Of a DNA stretch of 34,902 nt, positions 15,843 through 24,062 are shown piece by piece. The translations under genes and the position numbers were made by a program. The stretch spans positions 121,746 through 156,647 of the forward strand of contig JAUSLL010000015.1 in NCBI GenBank assembly GCA_030649335.1, written 5' to 3'. The first letter of the stretch is position 1. The number at the start of each line of letters is the position of its first letter. The stretch comes from Parvibaculum sp. GTDB lineage: Bacteria; Pseudomonadota; Alphaproteobacteria; Parvibaculales; Parvibaculaceae. The notes below the pieces were generated by a model. The model did no database searches, was not told the origin of the DNA, and saw nothing but the letters and a program-made list of their open reading frames with translations.

Positions 15843-16814
15843 TCAAAGGAGGCGATGGAGTGTCCGCATGACGGTGATGCGGGCGGTCAGGACGGAGACG
15901 AGAGCGGCGGCGAGCGGTACGAAGAGTAGGGCAGGGTAATATTCAAGTCGCAGGCCCGACATCGGTACCATGAACATGGTGGTGTTGCTGCCCTGCAGGG
16001 CAAGCGCAAGGAAGGCGGTGAGCGATAGGAAGAGACCGATCATACCGCCGCGAAAACCCAGATGCAGAAAATGGCGCTGCACTTCCGCCGCTATGAAGCG
16101 GTCGCGCGCACCGGTGAGATGCAGCACTTCGACCACTTCGCGGTTGGCAGACAGTCCCGCACGCGTGGCAAAGGTGACAATGGCGACCATGGTGGCGGCA
16201 ACCACAATCAACACGGCATAGGCGAGCCATTCAGCGGCACGCGCCGCGCTCATCAACTGGTCCTGCCATTGCCGGTGGGTATCGAGCTGAGCACCGGGGG
16301 CAACGGCGACAATTGCCTGTGCGAGCGCTTCAAGATCGGGTGGAGAGGTTGCGTCGATCCGCACATCGATGAGGTGAGGCAGTGGTAGATCGTCCGTCAC
16401 ATTGCCTGTGCCGAGCCAGGGCTCTAGGAGCGCCTTCATGTCTTCGTGGCCGAGCGCCTTTGCCGACACGACGCCTTCGCTTCGTGACAACACGTAAAGC
16501 ACGGCGCGGATTTGTTCATCGGGTGTCATCGCATTGGTTGGTTTTACTTCGATGGTAAGGGCGCCCGAAAGGTCGCGTGTCCAGTCGGATGTGACGTGTG
16601 ACACGGAAAGGGCGGCGCCAAGCGCAAGGCTTGCGAGAAAACACATGGCGGCAATGACGAGGACAAGCGAAAGGCCGGTCGCCCCTGCCGATGGCATGAC
16701 CGAGCGTGTCTCGACAAGAAGCGCGCTGAGCATGGCGGCGTAGCCCTTGCGCGGTGGCTCCTCGCCAAGGACAGCAGGGTCGTCGCTTGCGGGTTTGGCG
16801 GGGGTATTAGCCAC
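15843..16814 (-). CDS. ftsX: Cell division protein FtsX (ABC transporter permease-like)
   Basis: A 323-residue membrane partner of FtsE that couples the divisome to peptidoglycan hydrolases. After an Ala/Pro-rich N-terminus it has a first helix (SLVLVIAAMCFLASLALGAA), a periplasmic domain (~75-195) with LEALAQAIVAVAPGAQ, and three further helices, including LAYAVLIVVAATMVAIVTFATR and the ILTGAR-like VLHLTGARDRFIA loop. The open frame reaches 16892, but the GTG at 16814, overlapping the last codons of ftsE (CGTGGCTAA) and preceded by GGGAGG, is the likely start. Confidence 0.93.
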   Translation of the reverse strand: MANTPAKPASDDPAVLGEEPPRKGYAAMLSALLVETRSVMPSAGATGLSLVLVIAAMCFLASLALGAALSVSHVTSDWTRDLSGALTIEVKPTNAMTPDEQIRAVLYVLSRSEGVVSAKALGHEDMKALLEPWLGTGNVTDDLPLPHLIDVRIDATSPPDLEALAQAIVAVAPGAQLDTHRQWQDQLMSAARAAEWLAYAVLIVVAATMVAIVTFATRAGLSANREVVEVLHLTGARDRFIAAEVQRHFLHLGFRGGMIGLFLSLTAFLALALQGSNTTMFMVPMSGLRLEYYPALLFVPLAAALVSVLTARITVMRTLHRLL

Positions 16815-17466
16815 GGATCGTAAGCCTCCCGCCTTTGAGCATGAGTTCGGTGGCACCTGCCTCTTCGACAAGCGCATGGTCATGGGTGGCAATCAGGATT
16901 GATGTGCCGAGCCTATTCAGTTCCATAAAGAGGCGCAGTAGGCGTTTGCCCATTTCCGGGTCCACATTGCCTGTGGGTTCGTCGGCGAGCAACAGATCGG
17001 GCTGGGCCACGACCGCGCGGGCAATAGCGGCGCGCTGTTTTTCGCCGCCTGACAGCGTCGGCGGGCGCGCCTGCATGCGCTCGCCGAGGCCGACCCAGGC
17101 GAGAAGTTCGCGTACATCGTCGCGGTAGCTTGCCTCGGGACGGCCCTGAATGCGGAGCGGTAGGGCGACATTCTCATAGGTTGTGAGATGATCGAGCAGG
17201 CGGAATTCCTGAAATACGACACCAACACGGCGGCGCAGATCCGGCAATTCGGCGCGCGGCAGGGTGGCAATATCGCGCCCGAACATGGTGATGAGGCCGC
17301 GCGAAGGGCGCTGGGCCATGAACATGAGTTTGAGCAGCGAGGTTTTGCCAGCGCCTGAGGGGCCGGTGAGGAAATGGAACGAGCCCGGCGCAAGGTGAAA
17401 GCTCACATCGCGCAGGACCTCCGGTCCCATCCCATACCGCATACCTACATTCTCGAAACGAATCAT
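16807..17466 (-). CDS. ftsE: Cell division ATP-binding protein FtsE
   Basis: A 219-residue ABC ATPase. Walker A GPSGAGKTSLL at residues 35-45, Q-loop VVFQEFRLL, signature LSGGEKQRAAIARA from ~138, Walker B LLLADEPTGNVDPE from ~158 and the H-loop IATHDHALVEE are intact. With FtsX it drives septal peptidoglycan remodelling from the cytoplasmic face. The start is taken as the ATG at 17466 (MIRFENVGMRYG), the family's usual beginning, rather than the upstream in-frame ATG at 17511. It is divergent from the zinc-ribbon gene, with a CtrA box in between. Confidence 0.94.
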   Translation of the reverse strand: MIRFENVGMRYGMGPEVLRDVSFHLAPGSFHFLTGPSGAGKTSLLKLMFMAQRPSRGLITMFGRDIATLPRAELPDLRRRVGVVFQEFRLLDHLTTYENVALPLRIQGRPEASYRDDVRELLAWVGLGERMQARPPTLSGGEKQRAAIARAVVAQPDLLLADEPTGNVDPEMGKRLLRLFMELNRLGTSILIATHDHALVEEAGATELMLKGGRLTIRG

Positions 17467-17551
17467 GCAGGGCAAGGTATCATGGACCGTGTGATTTGAT
17501 ACGACGTCCACCTCCCCGAAAGTGCGAGAATGTGCGCTTTTTTCGAGCGAT

Positions 17552-17567
17552 TTAACCGGGCTTTAAC
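17552..17567 (+). promoter_or_regulatory. CtrA box TTAA-N7-TTAAC between ftsE and the zinc-ribbon gene
   Basis: TTAA at 17552-17555, seven bases, then TTAAC at 17563-17567: an exact match to the binding motif of the alphaproteobacterial cell-cycle regulator CtrA. It lies 86 bases from the ftsE ATG and 128 bases from the zinc-ribbon ATG, so it could control either promoter. Motif seen; binding is inferred. Confidence 0.6.
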
Positions 17568-17694
17568 CATAGATCGCGTTTCAATAGTCTGTTGAAATCG
17601 GTGCTTGGTCCGTTGCTGCGGGTCGGGGCTCTGAATATCTGTCTTTTGAACTTTTTTGCTTGGCGTCTCACAGCTTATGGCGGCTTTATCACGG

Positions 17695-18870
17695 ATGATT
17701 ATCACCTGCCCGTCATGTTCTTCGCGCTACCCAGTGGATGCGTCTTCCTTTGCGCCGTCAGGCCGCAAAGTGCGCTGTGCCAAATGTGGCAACACATGGC
17801 ATCAGGCACCGCCGAGTGACCTTGGCGGGGACGCGGATGAGAACGGTAGTGAGACTCCCAAACCGGCTCCGGTGACTGAGAACGAGGACGCCAACGCTGT
17901 CCGTCCTGCACCCATCGGGCAAAAGCCGCTCTTCAACAGTGGCGCTGCCAAGTCAAAGTCTGCGGAACCTGAAGTTGCGGCTGAGGCACCTGCGGCTCGC
18001 CCTGTTCCTGCACCGGTTGCTCCGGCGGATGCGCTTGACGACGATGATATTGTTTTTGCGCCTGCCGAAACGACGGCTGCGAAATCGCCTGGTGCGCCAG
18101 AAACACCGGTGAAGTTTTACGACATTAAGAGTGCGCAAGTTCAGACCGGCGGGTCGATGCGTCGTTATCTCAATGACGTCGCTTCGATGCGGCGGGGGCG
18201 CGTGTTTGCCGCGGTCGGCTGGGTGATGCTGACCATGTTCGTGGCCGGCACGGTTTACGGCGCCGTGGAATACCGTCGCGAGATTGCCGCTTTCTGGCCT
18301 TCAACTATCCGGCTTTATGAAGCCGCAGGTGCGCCGGTTAATCTTGTCGGGTTTGAACTGGCGCATGTTTCATATGAGCGGCAGGACGAGAACGGGTTGC
18401 CGGTTCTCGCCATTAAAGGCGAAGTCCTGAATATATCCGGTGAAACGCGGCGTGTGCCGCGTCTGCGCGTGAGCTTGAGCGACGAAAAACGGCATGAACT
18501 TTATCACTGGACGTTTGCGCTCACCGAAAGCGAGTTGAAAGCTGATGGCAAGGCAAGCTTCACGACACGTTTGTCGAGCCCGCCGCCTGCGGCACGTGAT
18601 CTCGAGGTGCGGTTTGTGGAGCCGGGCGAAGAACCTGCCACTGAAACCCTGAGCGGTGATGAGATTGTCCCCGCAGACGACACAATTCCCCACGAAAAGT
18701 CCGGCGTGAGTGGCGCTGTGTCAGACGAGGAGTCGTCCGATATCGCACCGGCTGATGCAAGCGAAGATGCGGCAGATGCTGTTGAATCGGAGGTGCCTGC
18801 GGACGAACTGCCTCACGAAGATGCAGGGCCGCACTCGCCTGACGCTGTGTCCGAGCCCCATCACCCCTGA
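17695..18870 (+). CDS. Zinc-ribbon (MJ0042) and DUF3426 membrane protein
   Basis: A 391-residue protein. It begins with the MJ0042-type finger MIITCPSCSSRY, with zinc ligands Cys5, Cys8, Cys28 and Cys31 (RCAKCGNTWH). A long Ala/Pro/acidic linker (~40-150) leads to one membrane helix at ~170-192, and then a DUF3426 domain with LPVLAIKGEVLNISGETRRVPRLRVSL (in parts) and LSSPPPAARDLEVRF. The tail after ~310 is acidic and low-complexity. Function is unknown; the layout suggests a cytoplasmic zinc finger tethered to a periplasmic sensor-like domain. I start at the ATG directly before the finger; ATGs at 17656 and 17677 are also in frame. Homologues commonly neighbour ftsEX in alphaproteobacteria. 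hpt follows after 12 bases. Confidence 0.85.
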   Translation: MIITCPSCSSRYPVDASSFAPSGRKVRCAKCGNTWHQAPPSDLGGDADENGSETPKPAPVTENEDANAVRPAPIGQKPLFNSGAAKSKSAEPEVAAEAPAARPVPAPVAPADALDDDDIVFAPAETTAAKSPGAPETPVKFYDIKSAQVQTGGSMRRYLNDVASMRRGRVFAAVGWVMLTMFVAGTVYGAVEYRREIAAFWPSTIRLYEAAGAPVNLVGFELAHVSYERQDENGLPVLAIKGEVLNISGETRRVPRLRVSLSDEKRHELYHWTFALTESELKADGKASFTTRLSSPPPAARDLEVRFVEPGEEPATETLSGDEIVPADDTIPHEKSGVSGAVSDEESSDIAPADASEDAADAVESEVPADELPHEDAGPHSPDAVSEPHHP

Positions 18871-18882
18871 GCGAGGCGGCCC

Positions 18883-19425
18883 ATGAGCATTCTTGCTCCC
18901 GACGCACGCATATCCGTTCTGATTGCCGCCGATGTGCTGGCCGACCGCGTTTCCGCGCTCGCGCGCGACATCGTTGCTGAAATGGGGCCTGCGCCGTTGG
19001 TTATTCCGGTGCTGAAAGGAAGTTTTATATTTGCGGCTGACTTGCTGCGGGCGTTGCATGTCGCGGGCGCTGTGCCCGATATGGATTTCATCGGTCTGTC
19101 GAGCTACGGGGCGGGAACAAATTCGCGCGGTGAGGTAACGATTGTGCGCGATACGGAGGCCGATATTGCGGGCCGGGACATTCTGATTGTTGATGATATT
19201 CTGGAATCCGGTCGCACGCTCGCCTTTGCCAAAGATCTGATGATGGCGCGACGCGCAAATTCGGTGAGGACCTGCGTCTTGCTGAACAAGCCCGGTAAGC
19301 TCGCTGTTGCGATGAAGGCTGACTTTGTCGGCTTTGAGTGTCCGGATAAATTTGTCATTGGCTATGGTATGGATGTCGCTCATGCCTATCGCCAATTGCC
19401 TTTCGTGGGCGTGGTGGAAAGCTGA
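18883..19425 (+). CDS. hpt: Hypoxanthine phosphoribosyltransferase
   Basis: A 180-residue type I phosphoribosyltransferase that salvages hypoxanthine (and often guanine) to the nucleotide with PRPP. The PRPP motif is ILIVDDILESGRTL at residues ~100-113; PVLKGSFIFAADLLRAL and MDFIGLSSYGAGTNSRG form the pyrophosphate loop and flexible loop, and VGFECPDKFVIGYGMD is the base-binding hood. GGCGGCC precedes the ATG. It sits between the zinc-ribbon gene and cpdR (3-base gap to cpdR), likely one transcript. Confidence 0.94.
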   Translation: MSILAPDARISVLIAADVLADRVSALARDIVAEMGPAPLVIPVLKGSFIFAADLLRALHVAGAVPDMDFIGLSSYGAGTNSRGEVTIVRDTEADIAGRDILIVDDILESGRTLAFAKDLMMARRANSVRTCVLLNKPGKLAVAMKADFVGFECPDKFVIGYGMDVAHAYRQLPFVGVVES

Positions 19426-19428
19426 GTA

Positions 19429-19815
19429 ATGGCACGCATTCTGATTGCTGAAGACGAGGCGAGCGTGCGTGAATTTATCACGCGGGCCTTACGTGGTGCC
19501 GGTCATTACATTGATGCGGTGGGTGATGGCAGCGACGCGCTGACCCGGCTCGGTGAAGCGCGCGCCAGCGGGACGCCTTATGATCTTTTGCTGACCGATA
19601 TTCTGATGCCGGTGATGGACGGGATTTCGCTTGCGCTGACTGCAGCGCGCGATACACCCACCATGTTCATCATGCTGATGACGGGCTATTCCGATCAGCG
19701 TGAACGTGCTTATGGTCTTGACGAGATCATTCAGGACATATTGCTCAAGCCCTTTACGCTGGACGAACTTGTAACCCGCGTTGACCTGGTGCTTACCGGA
19801 CAAGCTGCGCGCTGA
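19429..19815 (+). CDS. cpdR: CpdR-type single-domain response regulator
   Basis: A 128-residue stand-alone receiver domain. The phospho-acceptor is Asp57 (LLLTDILMPVMDG), the acidic pocket Glu8-Asp9, the switch residues Thr85 and Tyr87 (LMTGYSDQRERA), and the conserved Lys107 (LLKPFTLDEL). The opening MARILIAEDEASVREFITRAL and the order of motifs are those of CpdR, which in Caulobacter recruits ClpXP to degrade CtrA-pathway factors when unphosphorylated. Relative to Caulobacter CpdR there is a ~6-residue insertion (EARASG) before the phosphorylated Asp strand. It is 3 bases behind hpt, and a CtrA box stands upstream of this operon. Confidence 0.88.
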   Translation: MARILIAEDEASVREFITRALRGAGHYIDAVGDGSDALTRLGEARASGTPYDLLLTDILMPVMDGISLALTAARDTPTMFIMLMTGYSDQRERAYGLDEIIQDILLKPFTLDELVTRVDLVLTGQAAR

Positions 19816-19825
19816 AATTTATCTT

Positions 19826-22378
19826 TTAAAACCGGTTGAGCAAGCGGTCGAAATAGTCGAGTTCGCTTTGCGGGCGGCCGAGCTCGCTGGCGCGGCGGCG
19901 CAGATCCTCGATGATCGCGCGTGCTTTCTGGCGATTGATCTGCTCCGGCACAGTATTGTCGCGTTCGGTATTAGGGTTGCCGCCGCGTTGCAGCGGGTCT
20001 TTGCTGTTTGCACCCTGAGGGTTCGGTTGTGCCTTGCTGCCGCTGCCCGTCATGCTCTGGGCGAGCTGGTCGACCAGCCCTTGCGCGCTGTCGCGCATGC
20101 TTTGAATGGCCTGTCCCTGAGCAATCGCCGCGCGATCGGGACGGGCATCACTGAGGCGGCCTTCGGCGCTCTTCATCTGGTCGCCGGCCTTTGGGAGCGC
20201 GCCCGGCACGTCAGCGCCTGCTTCTTCCAGAGCTTTCAGAATGGCATCAAGCTGACTGCGCAAACCTTCTTGTTCATGCTTGAGATCGGCGGGCGATTTG
20301 TTGCCCTTGCCGCTTTTGCCGCCCTGCTCACCCATTTGGTTGCCGGATTGGAACGTCTTGTCCATCAGGGCACGTTCTTGTTCGATCAGACCGGAAATCT
20401 TGTCGACAGCTTCCGCCATTGCTTTTTCGGCTGGTGTCATGCCCTTGCTCTCGTCGGGCGTTTGCATGTTCTCCATGATCGCTTGCATCTGTTCGAGCAG
20501 ACGTTTGGCGTCCTCGCGTGAACCGCTGTTGGCGAGGTCGCCGATCTCGCTGAGCATTTTTTCAAGCGCTTCGCGGTCAATTGTCTGACCGTCCTTAGGC
20601 GCAAATTTTTCCATCATCGCCTGATCCGGGTTATCGCCGGACTTGGCCACAAGCGCGTCCATGTAGCGCTGGAAAGCATCTTTCAACTCCCGCACGAGCT
20701 GGGCGATCTCATCGGGAGAAGCGCCTGACGCCAAAGCCTTGGTGAGGGCGTCGCGCGCGCGGCGCATGTCGGCTTCCGCCAGTGACAGGTCCCCGTCTTC
20801 AATGCGCAGTGCTACCGACCAGAGAAGGTCGTAGATGCCGTTGAGGTCCTCGTCGTCATTGGCCGACAACAATTGCCAGTAGGCGGTGCGCAGGCCGAGA
20901 TAAACCGATGTCTCTTCGATATAGCGCGCACCGTCAAAGGTGAGAGCGTCAAGCACGCGGGCGACGCGAGTGGTGGCAGAAGGGGCCATGGCAAGGTTGC
21001 GGCGTTGCTCTATGACCGCGGCAGCGAGCGGCTTGGTGAAGTTGCGCGCGGGGAGCGTCATAGCGACGGGTTCGCTTTCACCCGTTTGTCCCGCATCGTC
21101 ATTGGCAACGAGAGTAACGAGTGCGGGCAAGCCCGCCCAAGGGTGGGACGTTAGATCGATATAGGTCTCACCTTTGCCGTCCTTCGGGTGCATGGTCTTG
21201 AGTGGCAATGAGATGCTTGGTGGCTTCACGAGTGCGGTGCCGCGTGTCTGTCGAAAGAGGTCGGCGATTTTTTTGCGGGCGGCAGCGCGTTTTTCATCTT
21301 CCGGCGGGGCGCCGTCCGCAAGCATCACGCGGGCGCTTGCTTGTGTGACGCCATAATCGTCCGAGACCATATAAGCAAAATGCAGCGAGCCTGAGGCTGT
21401 TTGCTGCAGGGGCATGGCGAAGTTTATTTTGGGCAGCTGATCCGGGGTCGTCTCAATGGTCCAGCCGCGCAGCATCCGGCCGCCTTGTGTGAGTGCATAT
21501 TCGGCGTCAGACGTAATTTTGGTGTCCACCGAGAAATTCGAATTTCCGAGATCGGTGAGCGGTTCTGGCCGACCGCGGTCCGCATCGGCTGTTTCGAGCG
21601 ACGGGATGTTGCGCATTCCGTGGGCGCGCAATGAAAGCACACTGCCGACAGGCACCTTGACCACATCACTCGCACTGACCGGCTTGAACGCGGGATCGCT
21701 ATCGGCGCTGTCGCCGCGCTCAAGATAGACGGGGCGTTGACCGGTATAGGCGGGCGGCGTGATCCACGCCTCGATTGTGAAGGCGCGCGTGGATCCGGCA
21801 CCGGGAAAAAAAGCCGCCGCGATACGGGAAAAACGTCCGGGGCCTGTGCCGACGAGGCCGATCACGAGCAGCAAAATGACGATGGCACGCAGGCCGTAGG
21901 GGTCACGTGTGACGAGGCCCGGTGTGACAAAGCCCAGTTTGAGTTTTTTCAGGCGGGTCGCGATCCATGCCTGATGCGCTTGCCACAGCACAGGGTCGCC
22001 TGATCCCTGGGCTGCGATATCCTCATAGGCGCTCAAAGGTTGATGGGCGAGGCCGGAGGCTGCTTCGAGATGGGTGAGGGCTGCATCACGGTCGGGCCAG
22101 CGGAAGCCGCGCAAACCGTTCCAGAGTGCAATGGCGAGGAGAAAACTGAAGACGCCTAACAGGCCCCAATGGACGGCCAGCGGGAGGGCGCTGAAGGTGC
22201 CAAGGAGCGCGGTCGCCATAAAGAGGCCCGTGAGGGCCGCCGCTGTCCACAATCCCGCCCAGAGGCGCTCCCAGACCAGTAGGGCGCGCGCAAAGCCGAT
22301 GCGCCGCGTGATGCGGCGCGGCAGGGAACGGCCTGCCGGTGCTGTCTCGCCTGTGTCTTTGGTCGTGCTGCCGTTCAA
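19826..22378 (-). CDS. TIGR02302 / DUF4175 family membrane protein
   Basis: An 850-residue alphaproteobacterial family protein of unknown function. Two hydrophobic hairpin helices at ~35-90 and a third at ~165-182 anchor it. A periplasmic beta-rich part follows (AFTIEAWITPPAYTGQRPVYL, MLRGWTIETTPDQLPKINFA, FAYMVSDDYGVTQASARVML in pieces), then a helical coiled region of ~550-780 and a Gln/Asn/Gly-rich low-complexity stretch (~780-810). The C-terminus, ELGRPQSELDYFDRLLNRF, is typical of the family. The start is the weakest point: the open frame begins with TTG at 22378 and has no strong ribosome-binding site. It follows lysA by ~50 bases and ends 10 bases from the end of cpdR on the other strand. 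Confidence 0.85.
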   Translation of the reverse strand: MNGSTTKDTGETAPAGRSLPRRITRRIGFARALLVWERLWAGLWTAAALTGLFMATALLGTFSALPLAVHWGLLGVFSFLLAIALWNGLRGFRWPDRDAALTHLEAASGLAHQPLSAYEDIAAQGSGDPVLWQAHQAWIATRLKKLKLGFVTPGLVTRDPYGLRAIVILLLVIGLVGTGPGRFSRIAAAFFPGAGSTRAFTIEAWITPPAYTGQRPVYLERGDSADSDPAFKPVSASDVVKVPVGSVLSLRAHGMRNIPSLETADADRGRPEPLTDLGNSNFSVDTKITSDAEYALTQGGRMLRGWTIETTPDQLPKINFAMPLQQTASGSLHFAYMVSDDYGVTQASARVMLADGAPPEDEKRAAARKKIADLFRQTRGTALVKPPSISLPLKTMHPKDGKGETYIDLTSHPWAGLPALVTLVANDDAGQTGESEPVAMTLPARNFTKPLAAAVIEQRRNLAMAPSATTRVARVLDALTFDGARYIEETSVYLGLRTAYWQLLSANDDEDLNGIYDLLWSVALRIEDGDLSLAEADMRRARDALTKALASGASPDEIAQLVRELKDAFQRYMDALVAKSGDNPDQAMMEKFAPKDGQTIDREALEKMLSEIGDLANSGSREDAKRLLEQMQAIMENMQTPDESKGMTPAEKAMAEAVDKISGLIEQERALMDKTFQSGNQMGEQGGKSGKGNKSPADLKHEQEGLRSQLDAILKALEEAGADVPGALPKAGDQMKSAEGRLSDARPDRAAIAQGQAIQSMRDSAQGLVDQLAQSMTGSGSKAQPNPQGANSKDPLQRGGNPNTERDNTVPEQINRQKARAIIEDLRRRASELGRPQSELDYFDRLLNRF

Positions 22379-22429
22379 GCTGTTGCGCCATCGTGTTGTC
22401 GCAGGCGCGAACCTGTGCCGGTGGGCCGG

Positions 22430-23716
22430 TCAGCGCGTGCGGGAGGGGTCCGGTTGAAGCCAGGCTGGAATCTTATCCTGCTTCAGGATTTCGGCATAAT
22501 CGGGGCGGGCGCGAATGACAGCAAATTCGTCGCCATGAACAAGAATTTCCGGCACCAGCAGGCGGGTATTGTAGGTTGAAGCTTGCACCGCGCCGTATGC
22601 GCCTGCCGACATGATGGCGATAAGGTCGCCCGCTTTGACAGGCGGCAGATCACGGCCCTTTGCCATGAAGTCACCAGTCTCGCAAACGGGACCGACCACA
22701 TCATAGGTAATGCGGGCTTCGTCCTTCGGTTCGGCGACTGTCTTGATCTCGTGGAAGGCTTCATAAAGCGTTGGGCGGATCAGATCGTTCATGGCCGCGT
22801 CGATGATGAGGAAGGTGCGGTCGTCGCCCTCTTTGACGTAGATAACACGAGCGACAAGGATGCCCGCGTTGCCAACCACAAGACGGCCTGGCTCGAATGT
22901 CAGATCGCAGCCGAGGTGACCCATGGTGGCTTTGACAAGGGCTGCATATTCATCGGGATGTGGGGGGATGTCATTATCCCCGCGATAGGGGATACCGAGC
23001 CCGCCGCCGAGATCGATGTGGCTGATCGTGTGACCTTCAGCGCGCAAAGCCTCAACCATGCCTGCGACACGGGTGAAGGCAGCCTTGAAGGGTTCAAGCG
23101 AGGTCAGTTGTGAGCCGATATGCACATCAATGCCGATAGCGGCGATTGAGGGGAGTTGTGCTGCGCGCGCATAAACGGCGGGCGCAAGCTTCCATGAAAT
23201 GCCGAATTTGTTTTCGGCCTTGCCGGTGGCAATTTTTTCGTGGGTCTTCGCGTCCACGTCGGGATTAACGCGAATGGCGATTTTTGCAATCTTGTTTTGT
23301 GCAGCGGCAAGTGTCGCCAACAACTCAAGCTCCGGTTCGCTTTCGACATTGAACTGGTCAATGCCGACTTCAAGCGCATAGGTCATTTCGGCGGCAGTCT
23401 TGCCGACACCGGAAAAGACGATCTGGGCAGGCGCGATACCGGCAGCCAATGCCCGACGTAATTCGCCTTCCGACACAACGTCGGCGCCTGCGCCTTGAGC
23501 GGCAAGCGTCGCGATCACGGCCAGGTTTGAATTGGCTTTGACGGAATAGCAAAGCCGCGCTGGTTGACCTTTGAAGGCGTCGAGAAATACGCGTGCGTGG
23601 CGCGTTAGGGTCGCTGAGGAATAGCAATAGAAAGGCGTGCCGATGGCGTCTGCCATGTCGGCAACGCTGACGCCTTCAGCGCAAAGCACGCCGTCACGAT
23701 ATTCAAAATGGTTCAT
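22430..23716 (-). CDS. lysA: Diaminopimelate decarboxylase
   Basis: The last step of lysine synthesis: meso-diaminopimelate to L-lysine. A 428-residue fold-type III PLP enzyme with the PLP lysine in CYSVKANSN (Lys60), DVVSEGELRRAL, HIDLGGGLGIPYRG (glycine-rich phosphate loop), FEPGRLVVGNAG and the substrate/active-site GPVCETGDF near the C-terminus. The frame is open for 73 codons upstream, but those residues overlap lptM and are not conserved in type, so the ATG at 23716 (MNHFEYRDGVLCAEGV) is chosen. It lies just behind lptM and argH, the common alphaproteobacterial order. Confidence 0.95.
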   Translation of the reverse strand: MNHFEYRDGVLCAEGVSVADMADAIGTPFYCYSSATLTRHARVFLDAFKGQPARLCYSVKANSNLAVIATLAAQGAGADVVSEGELRRALAAGIAPAQIVFSGVGKTAAEMTYALEVGIDQFNVESEPELELLATLAAAQNKIAKIAIRVNPDVDAKTHEKIATGKAENKFGISWKLAPAVYARAAQLPSIAAIGIDVHIGSQLTSLEPFKAAFTRVAGMVEALRAEGHTISHIDLGGGLGIPYRGDNDIPPHPDEYAALVKATMGHLGCDLTFEPGRLVVGNAGILVARVIYVKEGDDRTFLIIDAAMNDLIRPTLYEAFHEIKTVAEPKDEARITYDVVGPVCETGDFMAKGRDLPPVKAGDLIAIMSAGAYGAVQASTYNTRLLVPEILVHGDEFAVIRARPDYAEILKQDKIPAWLQPDPSRTR

Positions 23717-23735
23717 GGATACGCGTGCTTTCGGA

Positions 23736-23996
23736 TTAGCAGGACGGCTCGCCGTTATTCGGAATGATGCTGGGATAGCCCGCTTCCGCACCCTCAGAGT
23801 CGCCGTCGATCGGCTGAGGGACCTGCTCAAGCTGGTCGGGATCGGAGACACAATCGGTGCTGCCTGATTTTTCTTGTGCGGCGATTTCAGCGGCACTGAG
23901 ACCGGGCGGGGGTTCAAGGTCGCCTTTGCGGCCACAGGCGCTCAATGCGGCAAGGAGCGCCACGGCTGTCAGCGTCAAAGTCCATCCCTTGGTCAT
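23736..23996 (-). CDS. lptM: Small lipoprotein, LptM family
   Basis: An 86-residue lipoprotein. The signal peptide ends in the lipobox LSAC, and the lipid-modified Cys is followed by CGRKGDLEPPP, the hallmark of LptM/YifL, which helps mature the outer-membrane LPS translocon LptDE. The rest is acidic and unstructured and ends ...GEPSC. GGAGAG precedes the ATG at 23996 with spacing 7, deciding against the ATG seven codons upstream. Placement between argH and lysA is typical. The family is defined mainly by its first ~15 mature residues. Confidence 0.85.
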   Translation of the reverse strand: MTKGWTLTLTAVALLAALSACGRKGDLEPPPGLSAAEIAAQEKSGSTDCVSDPDQLEQVPQPIDGDSEGAEAGYPSIIPNNGEPSC

Positions 23997-24062
23997 GTGT
24001 TCTCTCTCCGGCGGCATTGAAAACGAAGTGGTCTATCTTGCATCAATTCATCATGTATCAGA

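Noticed and set aside
23717-23935. N-terminal extension of lysA by 73 residues
   Set aside because: The extra residues overlap lptM, are low-complexity and not of LysA type; the ATG at 23716 gives the normal length.
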